From Chinchilla lanigera (lineage: Eukaryota > Chordata > Mammalia > Rodentia > Chinchillidae), in assembly GCF_000276665.1 (NCBI RefSeq), contig NW_004955436.1, positions 19,632,096 through 19,696,095 of the forward strand: a stretch of DNA of 64,000 nt, in the 5' to 3' direction. The position numbers and the translations under genes are program-made. Below, in pieces: positions 24,737-36,600 of this stretch. The notes under the pieces were generated by a model, which ran no database searches, was not told the DNA's origin, and saw nothing but the letters and a program-made list of their open reading frames with translations. How positions within the stretch are numbered: position 1 is the stretch's first letter; each line of letters opens with the position of its first letter.

Positions 24737-25326
24737 CCATACATTAATATTTTTTATTTTATTGGTACGTGTTTGAAATACCTGAAGCTAGCATTCATTT
24801 GGGGGAGTAGGTGCCTACATATAACACCACATGTTGCTTTTTTTGACTCCCTTCACCTTCCCAACTGCCTCCCTCCCTTTGCCTCTAAATCCCGTTTTTC
24901 CATTTTCATTCTTGTTATTATTATTATTATTAGTTCATGTTTATAACATGTAACATTTATATGTATTCTGATTATCAACTTCCTGTACATAGCATATCTT
25001 AATTTTTCTTACCTTGCCTTACCTGACCCCTCTCCTCTCTCCTTAGCATCCTGAACCCCTTCTATTTGCAAGAGCTCTAGCTCCTTGCTTCGTTTTATCC
25101 ATTCTTCACTTTGCTCTTTGTACTTTACCTCTCTCAAATGAATGATAACATGCAATATTTAAGCTTGTGCTCTAATCTATTTAATTCAACATCATATTTT
25201 CCAGGTGCATCCATTTTTTCTAATGACTCAAATTTATATTTCTTTATAGCTGAGTAGTTTTCATTATGCAGAGATACCACAATTTCTTTCTCTCTTTGTT
25301 GATGGGGATAGAGGCTGCTTTCAAGT

Positions 25327-25406
25327 TTTAACTATTATGTGATTCCTGGTACTAGAAGAAAAACAAAAGACAAAACACAAACAAAAAAAAAGATTTAACT
25401 ATTATG
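25327..25406 (+). mobile_element. Severely truncated ID SINE (54 bp) with 13-bp target-site duplication
   Basis: tttaactattatg occurs at 25,327-25,339 and again at 25,394-25,406. Between them lie only the last bases of the ID unit (tgattcctggtactagaag) and its A-rich tail with C interruptions. L1 sequence resumes seamlessly on the right, so this is an insertion into the L1 arm, not part of it. Confidence 0.85.
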
Positions 25407-25685
25407 AATTGTGCGGCTACAACATTGGTAGGTCAGTAATATGATGTTTTTAGGTCTTTAGGAAGATATCTAGAAGGATATGAAAACATCCCCAGACATA
25501 TTCAGCTGTTTGATTTTAGACAAAGGGACCAAAAAACATTTTGGAGGAAAGATATTACTGTACTCCACAAATGGTTCTGGGGAAGCTGGCTATTTGCTTG
25601 CAGAAGTTTGAAGCTAGACGCATATCTTTCAACAAGGACTAACCTAAAATCAAAATGAATCAAAAATCTAAGCACTGAAAAAACA

Positions 25686-25913
25686 TTGAACCTACAGGAA
25701 GATAAAATAGGTAAAAAGCTTGAAGTCCTGGGTATAGATGAATACTTTCTAAACAGAACTCAAAGTACACAAGAAATAACAATAAGAATAAACAAATGGG
25801 GTTGCATCAAATTAAGGAGCTTCTGCACAGCAAAGGAATCATTTAGTAGAGTGAAGAGGCAGCTCACCAAATGGGGAAATGTTTTGTTAGCTATTGCTCA
25901 GACAGAAGACTAG
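25686..25913 (+). pseudogene. L1 ORF2 C-terminal remnant
   Basis: A 75-codon open frame inside the sense arm of the 24.7-26.3 kb L1. It includes INKWGCIKLRSFCTAKE-type sequence, typical of the ORF2p region upstream of the cysteine-rich C-terminus. No reverse-transcriptase or endonuclease motif is present, and the frame stops on both sides, so it is inactive. Confidence 0.75.
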
Positions 25914-26365
25914 TATCTACAATATATAAAGAAGTCAAAAAATTAGATAACCTAAAATAAAAGACCCAATCAAATAATGGACAAGTGAAACAGACACTTC
26001 TCAGAAGTTCTTATGGGCAGCAAACATATGAAAAAGTGCCCAACATCTCTGACCACTAGAGAAGTGCGAATTAAAATGCTGTGTGATCTCCTTTTATACC
26101 AGGAAGAATGGCCCTCATCAATGACAAGTCAAAGAATAACAAAGGTCGGTGTGGCTGTGGTAAAAAGGAACTTTCCAGTACTGTAGGTGGGAATGTAGAC
26201 GAGTACAACCATTATGGAGATCAGTGTGGAGATTTCTCAAAGAACCAAAATTACAAATTCCATATCATACAGCTACCCAACTCCTAGGCATGGTCACCAA
26301 AGAGCTAAATTCATTTTGAAAGAATTAAGTTAGATCATGAAAGAGAAGAAGCTTCTTTCTTTTAG

Positions 26366-26520
26366 GGGAGTGGGTACTAAGGATGGAATGTAGGGCCTCT
26401 GCACTGAGTTATGCCCAGAAGCTTTCTGAATTTTTATTTTGAGACAAGTCTTTAAGTTGTTAAGTTGCTTGGGCAGGGCTCAAACTTGTGATCCTTGTGC
26501 CTCAGCCTACCCAGAATTGT
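26366..26520 (-). mobile_element. B1-dID-type compound SINE, antisense, old
   Basis: Reads antisense as an ID-like part (gtgggtactaaggatggaatgtagggcc, gcactgagttatgccc) followed by a B1-like part (ttttgagacaagtc, gggcagggctcaaacttgtgatcc, tgcctcagcctaccc). In sense the order is B1 then ID, the layout of B1-dID SINEs. Confidence 0.65.
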
Positions 26521-27310
26521 TTTTATATATAATGGCATACAGTCTGTGTTTAAGTACTATAAAATGTATGAGTCTGTATCTAAGCAGTAACAACACAGTG
26601 AGATGGAACCTTATGTGACCTTTAAAAATTAGAATTTTCTTTTCTGCTCCGTAAACAGCCACTATGCTAATTTAGAGAGTAGTCAGTGCCTTTATCTTAC
26701 TCACTTTTCTTAAACAATCTAATGTGAAGTTTTGCTTATATCTAATATCTACATACATAAAATTTCATTTTATGTTCGGTGGTTTTCTTTTTGCATTCTT
26801 CATTATTATTTTAGAAACCCAGCTGTAATCAACTCATTTTCATCATTTTATACTAATCCATAGTAAACATATGTCACAACTGACCTGTTAATTCCAGTAT
26901 TGATGAATCCAAACAAAATTTTGGGACTAGAAGTAAAATATTAAAAGGTATTATACTGAAATAATATTAAATCATTAATATGAATGTGATATAGCTAATT
27001 GTAAAGTTAAACAGGAGATTTGATATATAAAAAGAGAAAAGTATTAAACTGGAAGATAGACCCCCCCAAAAAAAAATATGCAAAAAGCAGCAAAGAGAAA
27101 TGTGGTAAAACTTACAAGGCCTATCAGATAGAATAAAAAGGCATAGTAATTAAACAAATATTTAGAATGAAAGAAAATAAATAATGGGAAAAATATAAAA
27201 CATTTTAGAGGTTTACCAAAATCAAAAAAGAAGTGAATATTTAGATCAGAATGCATAACAAACCCCAAACGGTACATATTATGCTAACATGAGAACAAGT
27301 TATGTTAAAA

Positions 27311-27424
27311 ATTAACCCATTTCAGGGCTGGGACTTTAGCTCAGCGGCACAGAGCCTGCCTGGTAAGTGCAAGGTCATGAATTCGATTCCCGGTACTGGA
27401 AAAAAAAAAAATTAATTCATTTCA
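27311..27424 (+). mobile_element. ID SINE with diverged 14-bp target-site duplication
   Basis: The body starts at 27,325 (gggctgggactttagctcag), includes a box-B-like gttcgattcc-type segment (aattcgattcccggtac) and ends in an A-tail at 27,410. Flanks are attaacccatttca and attaattcatttca (two mismatches). The tRNA-like region would not fold as a real tRNA; this is a SINE. Confidence 0.95.
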
Positions 27425-27439
27425 AAAACACTGTGGTAA

Positions 27440-28740
27440 AATTTGAAAGAAGAAGACAAATAGAGTAAAAACATATGTGAAATAGATTACCTAAAGGAGA
27501 TGCAAATTAGAATGCCAAGTAGCAAAACTTGAAGATATAAAATGACATTTTTATATTTTCTTAGAAAACAAATCATAACTTTTATCATTACAATATCACT
27601 CAAAAACGAAGATAAAATAAAAGTACTTTTAGATAACCAAACGAGAATAGAATTTCACAACGGAAATGTACAAGTAGGAATTGTAAAAGAGAAAATTTAA
27701 AAACAAAGACGAGAATCCCTAAAAGAAGACATGGGTGACAGAAGGGATGTCAACAAAAGATACTGGTATGTATTTAGTTAATATAAATGATCATACATTA
27801 TGTAAAATAACAGCAAAGCTTAACGTATGAAATAAAGAAAAAGTAGGTTAACATCCTCCACGGGGCTAAATGTGTATGTTGTATGGGCATGAGGTCAGAA
27901 TTCAGGAATTCTTCAATCTTTTTATTGTGCAGGAAGAGAGTAGACAAGCTTTAAATTGATTTTACTTAAATTATAAAGATACATATTACGAACCAAAGTT
28001 AGTTTAAGAAAGAGTTATAATAACAATAGTAATAAAAGCAGCAGCCATGGCAACAGCAGCAGCAGCAATAATTAGTACAATTCCAGGAAGGCAGAAAGTG
28101 AGCAAAATGACCCAAAGAAGCATATGAGCAGATTCAAGTAGAAACAATTCAAAATATAACAGAAGTCACAAAAAGTGAGCTGACTCAAATCAAGCATTAA
28201 TAAACAAAGATATTGAAACTGGAATTAAAATGTGAAAAATTCATTTTCATCTTATTTATGAGTTACTCCAAAAAAGTCACACATTTTGAAGTAAAATTAT
28301 GAAGATGTTACATCAGAAGACAGAAACAAAAGAAAATTGCTAATGTGGCTTCAGTAAGAATAGTGACTCCCAGTCCATAATGTAAAATGTGTATCCATCA
28401 GAAAGCAAAGCAATTCTAAACTCAGAATATGTAAGGCAAATCCTGACTGAATGTTAGAAAAACTTAACTGATTTCAGTTTTAATGAAAGAATTTAACACT
28501 GTTCTAATAATCAGCATTTGAAATCAGCAGAATTTAGTAACAGAATAAAGTTTTGACAACATAATTAGCCTCATAAGATAGACATATATAGAGCACTAGA
28601 AAATAAGCATTCGTGTCAAGCACATCATGAAAATTGACAATTTAGTTATATATGGTGGATTTTGTGTCATGCAGACCATGACTTTTCACAACAGAAAAAC
28701 TAAAGTGAAAATTATTGCCATTGATATTCTAAAAAGCAAC
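27440..28740 (+). mobile_element. Decayed L1M fragment (inter-ORF and ORF2 endonuclease region)
   Basis: Several short blocks fall in L1 order: tatcactcaaaaacgaagataaaataaaa (27,587-27,615 area), the segment near 28,270-28,440, then atatatagagcactagaaaa and aagcattcgtgtcaagcacatcatgaaaattgac (28,585-28,640). They resemble the L1M sequence before and inside the endonuclease domain. Heavily mutated, no frame. A (CAG)n-like patch lies at about 28,040-28,068. Confidence 0.45.
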
Positions 28741-28765
28741 ATTAATGACAATAAATTTTTTTAAT

Positions 28766-28962
28766 TAATTAATTTATAGGTACTGAAGATTGAATACAGG
28801 ACTTCATAGCACATGCAAAGCAAACACCATAGCACTGAACTACTACATCAACCATCTGTGAAAATTGTAGCTATTGAGACACAGGACCTCAAGGTTAGCT
28901 TTGAATTTGTAATCTTCCTGTTTCATTTTCATTCTGGTTGCCACTGCACTAGGCTAATGATA
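28766..28962 (-). mobile_element. B1-dID-type compound SINE, antisense, old
   Basis: Antisense ID part: aggtactgaagattgaatacagg, then cactgaactactacatc. Antisense B1 part: ttgagacacaggacctcaagg, then ttagctttgaatttgtaatcttcctg. Same B1-then-ID order in sense as at 26.4 kb and 38.5 kb. Confidence 0.65.
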
Positions 28963-29156
28963 TCAGATCTTAGAGACAGGATATACTTTTGAATATTTTA
29001 AAACAATTTTCCAAACAGCTATAGTCAACCAACAATCATAAAGAAAAACTTGAAGAAATTTAGAAGTCAATTAAAATTAAGATATTATATATGGAAATTT
29101 GTTGGACAGGGCAAAAATAGAAATTAAAAGTAGACACAGTGTCTACAAACTTCTTT

Positions 29157-29218
29157 CTTCTTTTTTTTTTTTCTTTTTGTACCAGGAATCAAACTCAGGA
29201 CATCTCACTTGCTAGGAA
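29157..29218 (-). mobile_element. Truncated old ID SINE, antisense
   Basis: T-rich tail followed by gtaccaggaatcaaactcagg and catctcacttgctagg, the antisense 3' half of an ID-type unit. Confidence 0.7.
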
Positions 29219-30224
29219 GTTGTATAAAATTCTAAGAAGAAAAGGCTAGAATACTATTTAATATCTCCCTTAAGCTTTCTTTTACATTGTATCATGCATG
29301 TATCCTCACCTGTAAGTACACTTGCATGTTATAAGCTCACATTTTTCATCCAGATTAGACTGAATTTATGTTCAAGTTATTTTTTGCTGATCTAAAATGT
29401 TTATCAAGAGATTTGTCCACATTGTTTCTCTGAACTGCACAGCCCACCTCTTATTCAGTTCTATAGTCTCAGCATTTCACTTTACAAAATTTGATACATT
29501 TATCATTTGTACAATCAATTCTTCTTTGCTTCTCAAAAATTTTATCTATTCTGCCCTATCTTGGGTCAGTTTCCCTTACAGCATGATAGAAAGGAAACAC
29601 GGTAGAAAGGTTTCCCTGACAGCATAGTAGAGTGGACATAGGTCCACTGAGAAGTGTACAAATGCCCGACCTGAGTTTGCAGCTAGCTGTTCATTTCACA
29701 GAGAAGAATTGAATCCATTTTGTGATGAAAGAAAAAGAATGTCATCCCCGGCATATAAGAAAAATAAGAAGACCCTATGTACGATCACCACACAGATACC
29801 TTGGACTAAATTTGGAGCCTGAACTGAAACCTTTCCTAATTTTAACCAGCCACCTCAGCCTAAACAAATGCGCAAAATCTTTTTCACTATGCAGTTGCAA
29901 GAGAGAACAAGGTGGGCATTTCCCTTTGTCTCCCTCTCCTCTTTGCTCTCTCACCCTTTCTCCTTCTCCTCCTTCACAATTCTAGGAGGAAATGAAGGTG
30001 GAACTAAGCAGTCCCCAAAAAGTCCGAAGTAACACTTTCCAAGATAATTTGTCTGAGACACTGACTGCATTAACATTTTGCTTCTGCTCAAGCTAAATGT
30101 TAAAGATAAAATTCTGCTTCTGTTGTCACGTATGGCTAGAAATATTAACCATTTGTTTCCTTAAAAGGGCATGTTAGATATAAACAACAAAAGAGTTACC
30201 TCTGGCCAGAAAATACATATTATT
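29219..30224. other. Spacer, unidentified
   Basis: 29,550-30,060 is less AT-rich and includes a C/T-rich run (about 29,920-29,975) preceding a purine-rich part; it could be an old LTR but I see no defining motif. Frames of 76 and 87 codons carry no domain. Confidence 0.4.
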
Positions 30225-30470
30225 TTACATGCAATAATAGCTTACCTTTATAGACCAATTTTCATGTATGAGGTGTTATCAAATATTTAAGCTACGTTAA
30301 TGTTATTTATTTCTCAAAGTAAATTTATTCTATAGGTTTTAGCAGATTATCTTTATTTTCCCATTGAGGAAGCTGAGGCACAGAATGATCAATTTCCCAA
30401 GTGTAAGCAGAAGGAGGAAGAGTGAAGATTTGTGTCCAAACAGTCAGGCTTCAGAGCTCATATTTCAAAT
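30225..30470 (-). repeat. MIR, antisense
   Basis: The conserved core reads cccattgaggaagctgaggcacagaatgatcaatttccc, followed by tgtgtccaaacagtcaggcttcagagc, the standard antisense MIR layout. Upstream bases to about 30,225 fit the remainder of the element. Confidence 0.75.
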
Positions 30471-31059
30471 GTCATTACTTCTGTGCCTATTTTAAATTCA
30501 TAGGGCATCCTAGTAGTGGACATCAAAGTATAAACATTACTGATTTAAGGTATGTAAAGACTTCTGAGAGTCATCCAATGTTAATAAACCCACGTTGTCC
30601 CAACCACTTATTCTACTGTTGTATTTTCATTATTTTTCACTTTCATTTTTTTATCTTATTTTTATATTCAGGAAGTATATATAATTTAGCAAACAAAAAT
30701 ATGTGTGCCTGATGCATGTACAGTATCTTCATGTCTACATTAATATATCTATAGATACATATTGACAGTGTAGAGAAACTGAGAGAGACAGAGAGGAAAA
30801 GAAGTAGTTACCCAAAAACAGAGAGATTGTGGGAAATAATAAAATAAAGACTCCATTTTCTCCCATTCAAAATTATATATTTATTTTCAACCAGCTAGTA
30901 CGTACCTTTCCTGGAGACCTCTTGGTATTAGGAATCTGAGCATTCAGAGTTAAGAAACACCATTATGTAAACCACTGTATTTTACTGATTCCTCCAACAA
31001 TATTCCAAGTAGTATATGAATAAAACTCTGAGGTTTGAAATGAGACCTTTAAAGTTCAA
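30471..31059. other. AT-rich spacer
   Basis: Nothing recognised. A GA-rich low-complexity patch lies at about 30,775-30,815. Confidence 0.5.
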
Positions 31060-31230
31060 AATCACATCTATATGTTCTAGCACATTTTTAGACATAATAG
31101 TCTCACTAAGCATCAATTTCCTCTTTTGTCAAAGATTGACAGTAAAAGTACTGACTGTACAATTGTGATGAGCACATTAGACATAATATAGAAAGAAGAA
31201 CAATAAATTTTGTGACTCATTATATGTCCA
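31060..31230 (+). repeat. MIR-like fragment
   Basis: catcaatttcctcttttgtcaaa, then gtgatgagcacattagacata and aataaattttgtgactca approximate the MIR core and 3' end in sense. Weak. Confidence 0.35.
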
Positions 31231-33155
31231 GCACTTCGAAAAATGAACACTTCAGGGATGAAGTGACTGAATGATTTGCAAAGATGACAAAGATTTCAGA
31301 AAATAATTCACATGAAAATGATCCACTGTTTAAATTTATTTTAGGATAACCAAACTAAACTCTTACACTGCTCTACAGTACATTTATTATAGGAAGCCAG
31401 CATGGCTTTTCCACTGTTAGATTTCAAACATCAGAGTTCCGTGTTTTATAAACCTTAATATATTCAAGAAGCCCAGGAGAAAATGGAGAAAGTTCAAAGA
31501 AACCAAATGCAATAAAAGAAAGTGATTCTTATAAAGTACTAAAGAAAGCAGGGTTATTGATTCAGCATCACCCTGACTGTGCCCTGTGATTCTGATGAAG
31601 CTGGGTTGAAAACATAAAATAATACATTCTATAGCAGTTACAAATGCCTGGGGACTGGACTAGATGCAGGAAGTATCGGAAATCCTCCGAGGACACCTGC
31701 ATTTACACAATTTGCAAAACAAATATATCATCTAAATTGCTTGACCAAACTGATCCAATGCTATTTTCACGTTCCAAATAAACGCAAATTAAATCAGGGA
31801 CAAACCTGTGGTAGGAGAAAATTATAGGCATCTGTTTGTTTGAAAGAGATTTCAAGCAAAGGTATGGTTAAGAGGTACCCCCTACTAATACCTATTTTAA
31901 CTGAATGCTGAAAGTCTAGATGACAGAAGCCAAAATTGCCATTAGAGAATAAAGTTTAAGTACAATAATGCATCTGAATTTTTATTTTAGACCTGTGAGC
32001 TTTTTAAACAGAAGTTGATTTGTAATGCTACAGCGGAGGCAGTGCAGAACAGTAATATCTCAGCACTTTCAACTGTGTGCTCATGGATTTGTGATCTAAA
32101 AAGATTCTAGTGACTGCTGTCTTCCTTGTAAGAGTCACAGAAAAGTCAGATAGTTGGGAAACACCTTGTTTTTCTATAATATGTTCATTTTTTTAAAAAA
32201 TCTCTGAGCTCCATATTTACTTTAGTAGGTCTTAATATTGATTAATCCTGAGTATTATCATATTTTCAATGATTTTTTTCTTATAAAGTTTTAAAGTTTA
32301 TAGTTTTCCTTTATTACTTTAAGAATATCTACACATTACTTCTTTTTTTATTTTTCACCTTTCAGGCCCTAGTGGAATTAAATAACTATATTTTAAAATT
32401 ATACAGTTAGTTGTGTTTAATACCATTTCTGTTAGCAAAAGATTAGAATAAAGACTATACTATAATCTCCTTCAATGTACCTTACATTATCATTCAGAGT
32501 TCCTTAGGAATAACAGATGTATAAAGACAAGTGGATTGCAAAGCTCAAAAAAGATAAAAAGTCCTGGTAGTATTTTAACACCGCTTCCTCATATAAACTA
32601 TCAAGTATATCCTGTTTATTTATTTTAGAATATTCAATTATATTTATACACAAATAATCAATGTCCTCAATCATTATTACAAAAATCATAAATAAACATT
32701 TAATAAATTCCCAACTAATAGATTTTTAGCATATAGAACATATAAGGAGATTTTTAGATTAAATTTGAGCTAGAAATTCTTATCCATGCTTGAAGGTATT
32801 ATAAGATACCAGCCTAGAAAATTTTAACAAAATTCCAGATGGCATATTCTCATGACTAGTATTTTTACACTGACTAAACATGCTCTAACAGAATTATTTG
32901 ATCATTGTTCACAAGTTCAGCGATGTCAAAATTAAAGTGAAGCACGCTTTGAGTCTTTGGCTTTCTAAATACTAAATCTGAGACTGACACACCTCAACAT
33001 TGGCCTTGAGTCCAAAGAATCAAACTTCTGTATATTGTAGCTAGAAGGTAAAATACTGGCGTCCACAATTATCTGAAGTAATACTTTTAAAATTGCATTT
33101 CAGATTTTTTTCTTTTTCTCTTCCTTTGCTTTCCCAAGCAATGCCATCCTAAACG
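31231..33155. other. AT-rich spacer
   Basis: No gene recognised. A short stretch near 31,590-31,625 (gtgattctgatgaagctggg) recalls the end of a MER5-type hAT relic, too short to call. Confidence 0.45.
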
Positions 33156-33684
33156 TGATGATTACTGGCGCTTGTCAAATTCACTGGATTAAGAGATGCC
33201 TAGCAGATTAGTAAATCACATTTCTGGATGTGTCTGTGGTAATGTCAGGAGATGTGGGCCCGCAAACTGATGGGGACAAGCTGCCCCGATGTGGGTGGCT
33301 CCATCAGGTATGTTTACAACCCAGATGGAACGGAAAGGAAGAGCAAAACAGCCTGTGATTTACAAAGCTTCATTCTACTTGAGCAAATTCTTCTTTAGTT
33401 ACTCTCCCTATGGACATCTGACTCCAGTTTCTTCATCCTTTCCATGAAGATTGAGACCAGCAACTCTCCAGGGATCTTACAGGCCTTCAGTCTCAGACTG
33501 GCTCCAAAATCTTAGCTCTCTCTGGATCTGAAGCTTCCAGCTTTACAGACTGAGCAGCTACTGGCTTCTCTGACCCTCTAGTGTGCAGACAGCCATATGG
33601 ACTACCCCGCCTTTGATCTGCGGGTATATCTAATAAATCACCCTGCGTGTGATTACACTTCTCTAGAGAACGTCAATCGATACA
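33156..33684 (+). mobile_element. MLT2-type ERVL solo LTR
   Basis: Ordered landmarks: cttgtcaaattcactggattaagagatgcc, tttctggatgtgtctgtg, ccgatgtgggtggctccatc, gaacggaaaggaagagc, a repeated series of short gcc/ttcggact-like blocks, tctaataaatc (polyadenylation-type signal at about 33,630) and ctctagagaacgtcaatcgataca at the end. This order is that of MLT2 LTRs of ERVL elements. It is more GC-rich than its flanks. No target-site duplication was seen. Confidence 0.75.
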
Positions 33685-36600
33685 GTGAGTGTACTATGTA
33701 GGGCACAGAATATTGGTAGCCTGCAAAGAGGACCTTTCATAGGAGACAGAGTCCAAGAAGAGAGCTGCACCTGGCAGATGAGGGTAGCATGGGAAAAGAA
33801 CATCTGAAGTGTGCAGAGGGTTTTTTTTTCCAGCCAGGACACCCTTATTCTTTAGATTATTATTTGCGTAATAGATCTCTTCCATCATGCCACTAAATGG
33901 GCTTTTCTCTTTTACTTTTTACCTCTTTAGCCTCAATCTGCCACAAATACTTTTCTTACTAAAGGCAGTATAAGGGGTGGATGATTTAAGGAGGCACCAT
34001 GGGACCAAAGCATGATTCCAGAGAACTTGGTCTCTGTTTATGCCTCTTCATCCACACAGTTAAAGCAAATGATGTTTTTCTCTTTCCCACTCTGAGGAAG
34101 GACTGAGTCAAGATCTCCTTGGCGTTCAGTGTATACTACACAATAACACCCAACTTTAGGAAGCATATTGACCATATTGTGGAGTTTAATGGAAGTATTG
34201 ACTCTGGAGATTAGTATCATTATTGACTTGGATTAATGAGGCATTTAGAATAAAATCCAAAACCAGCCAATCCTCAGTATCATGAATGTACATTCATAGC
34301 TCAATAGCTTTAATGAATAAGTCAAAGAAGAGAATTTTAACTCACATAGAGACAAATCATGATTTGCACTTTCATCCTCTAGAATATATTTCATAAATCA
34401 CCTTTCTCATTTAAATTTAATCCACATGTATCATAAAAACTGCATGAGATTTTTATCTAAAGCAATTATGGAAGAATGAATTTGTTTTTTCCTTACATTA
34501 ATGACTGTTCTATATTAATGACACAGTTTCCTCTATTTTTATTGTAAAGTTAAGCACCTATAAATAACAGTTTACATTTCAAGTCCTGGGTTGGCTATGT
34601 CCTGTAATTGCAATTACAGCATTCCAAAGCATTCACTGTAAGATTTTTCATCTATTAATCCATAGACAAAGTCCAGCCCTTGTATACACACACTTTCCCT
34701 AGCTAACAGTGCCTTAAATGAAAATCAAAATGGGCCGCTGAGAGGAAGGAGTAATCTCTTCACCTCAACCTAGGCCCGCCCCTATCTATGTCCTTATCCT
34801 AGACTTAATTCACACAATTTTGTTTGACATTAGTATGTATTAGAGTTTGTTCATGATTTAACACAGCTGCCAAAGTGACAAAACTTAATAAACTATAGGA
34901 AATTAGGCATGCTGCTAAAATGACTTGAGTAATTTGAAACTATATATTATCGAGTATATCTGTAAATGGATGACAATTATGTTCACTGATACTGAATCAC
35001 AAAAGAACAAGGGCATGAAAAAATAGCATGATTGTGTGGTACTCTTGCCAGATCTCTCTATATGAAAGTATGAATAATTTTTAGACAATAGAACTGTTGA
35101 GCTGTCCTCAAGTGAATGTCGGAGGCAGATGGTAAACAACTCATTTCCAATGATATCTGCTAAAAGAAATAGAGCTGACACTATACAGTTTGATTCATGG
35201 AGTCTTAATTACAGGATATAAAGTGTTCTGTAAATGAGCCATTATGCATTTTTCCATTTTGCTTGCTATTTCAGTGAATAAAACCTTTAAAACTGAGCAA
35301 ATTTTTAGTTAAGACACAAGTTAAATTTGCTGGAAAATAATAGTATCTAAAGAATTATGTACTGATTTATGAGCCCTAAATTCTGAATCCTTTTAGTTCT
35401 ATGGCCTCCCTAAATGATCCTACACAAGCCTCTTCCTAGCACAAGAGTCTGCAGCTTAAAAAATGAAGACTAATACCTGCTTCAGATTAATCCACTGACT
35501 ATGGAGATTTAAAACACTGATTTGCAAAGGGCACTGAGCTCTTGGAAGCAAATGAAAAGGCAAAATCAGCACATGCTTTCAATGTTATAAATTCTGTTAT
35601 TTTGGTTGGTATTTCTTCTAATAACAAATTTATGCAAGAAGTGATATGGAAAATTGTATCCACGCTAAAATTTTACTCATGTATTCCGTTAATCATCCCT
35701 GGAAACTCTTACTTCTTTCTTTAATTTTCTTTGAATCTTTGAGTTCTGCTAAATTACTGAAGAGGAGAACATCTTTGTTTTTATGCTTGGGAATATCATT
35801 ATGAGTCCCACTGCACATTCTGCCTTTCAAAGTTAAAAAGAAAGGAGAAGAAATGAAAAAAGCCTCCACCAGCTAGGGAACATTATAAATAAGATCACTT
35901 AGGCTATAAACAACTTTCAACATATTTTTTTCATTTTCATTTGCTACATGAAATTGCACAATATCTGATCCAATATATTCTAATTCTAAAGAACTACAAG
36001 TGGGTGGTAATATTTTTTCACAGAAAACAATAAGCACACACTTTTAAATCTAATTTATGCAGACAAATAATCTAAGTGCAGAGGAAGGTAGCTGTGTTCC
36101 AATGTAGGGATGCATATCAGCTTTGCACACCTACATCAGCTCCTCATCAAGACTGATCATGAGTAGCTGCAACTAGTGAGGCTATAAAGCTTCTTGTATT
36201 TTGGGTTAGATGACCTTGCCTTTTCCCTTGTATTCCTCTTATTGGTTTATTATAATGAAAGATAATTAACATCGTATGTCATAAAAACCCTGAACAACCA
36301 CAGTTAGAGAATTAGCATTAAAAAGTTCAAGGTGCATATTACATTATAAAACGACTAAAATAGTGGAGTGTCATATTTCACTCCCACAAGTGTCTAACTT
36401 TAACAATCAGGAAAAGAGCAAATTGATTTCATTGTCGAAAAGTCCTAGTTTCTCAAGCCGTCATTGGATGTGTACATCTGAATAAACTCTTAAGAGGAAA
36501 TGGAGAAGGGCAAATAATTTGGTATTGATCTTCAACAATAATCTGTTGAGCAAGGGGATCAAGCTGAGTACAAGTTTAAATTACACAATTATTTCTTTTG

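Larger units (their letters stand above)
22487..24741 (+). mobile_element. Structurally complete ERVL-MaLR element with 5-bp target-site duplication
   Basis: Two same-sense LTRs bound a roughly 1.5-kb interior, and ccata occurs just outside each end (22,487-22,491 and 24,737-24,741), the length expected for a MaLR/ERVL integrase. The interior has the MaLR character of a long non-coding body: purine-rich segments such as gctttgcaatgg, cataacaggaag and agtatcccagag, and no gag, protease, polymerase or envelope homology. Frames of 107 and 115 codons in it carry no domain. It was presumably mobilised by an autonomous ERVL. The LTRs differ at many positions, so it is old. Confidence 0.85.
24745..26345 (-). 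mobile_element. L1 3' fragment with 5' inversion (twin-priming structure)
   Basis: 24,745 to about 25,475 is antisense L1: 3' UTR with a pyrimidine-rich tract, then gctgagtagttttcattatg, tgttgatgggg and gaattgtgcggctacaacattgg. About 25,480-26,345 is sense L1 ORF2 C-terminal sequence (gacaaagggaccaaaaaac, aaatggggttgcatcaaatt, ggtgggaatgtag, acccaactcctagg). The end of the sense arm and the inner end of the antisense arm overlap by a few tens of bases in L1 coordinates, as twin priming predicts. A 54-bp ID fragment interrupts the antisense arm. The element begins within a few bases of the MaLR duplication. Confidence 0.8.
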
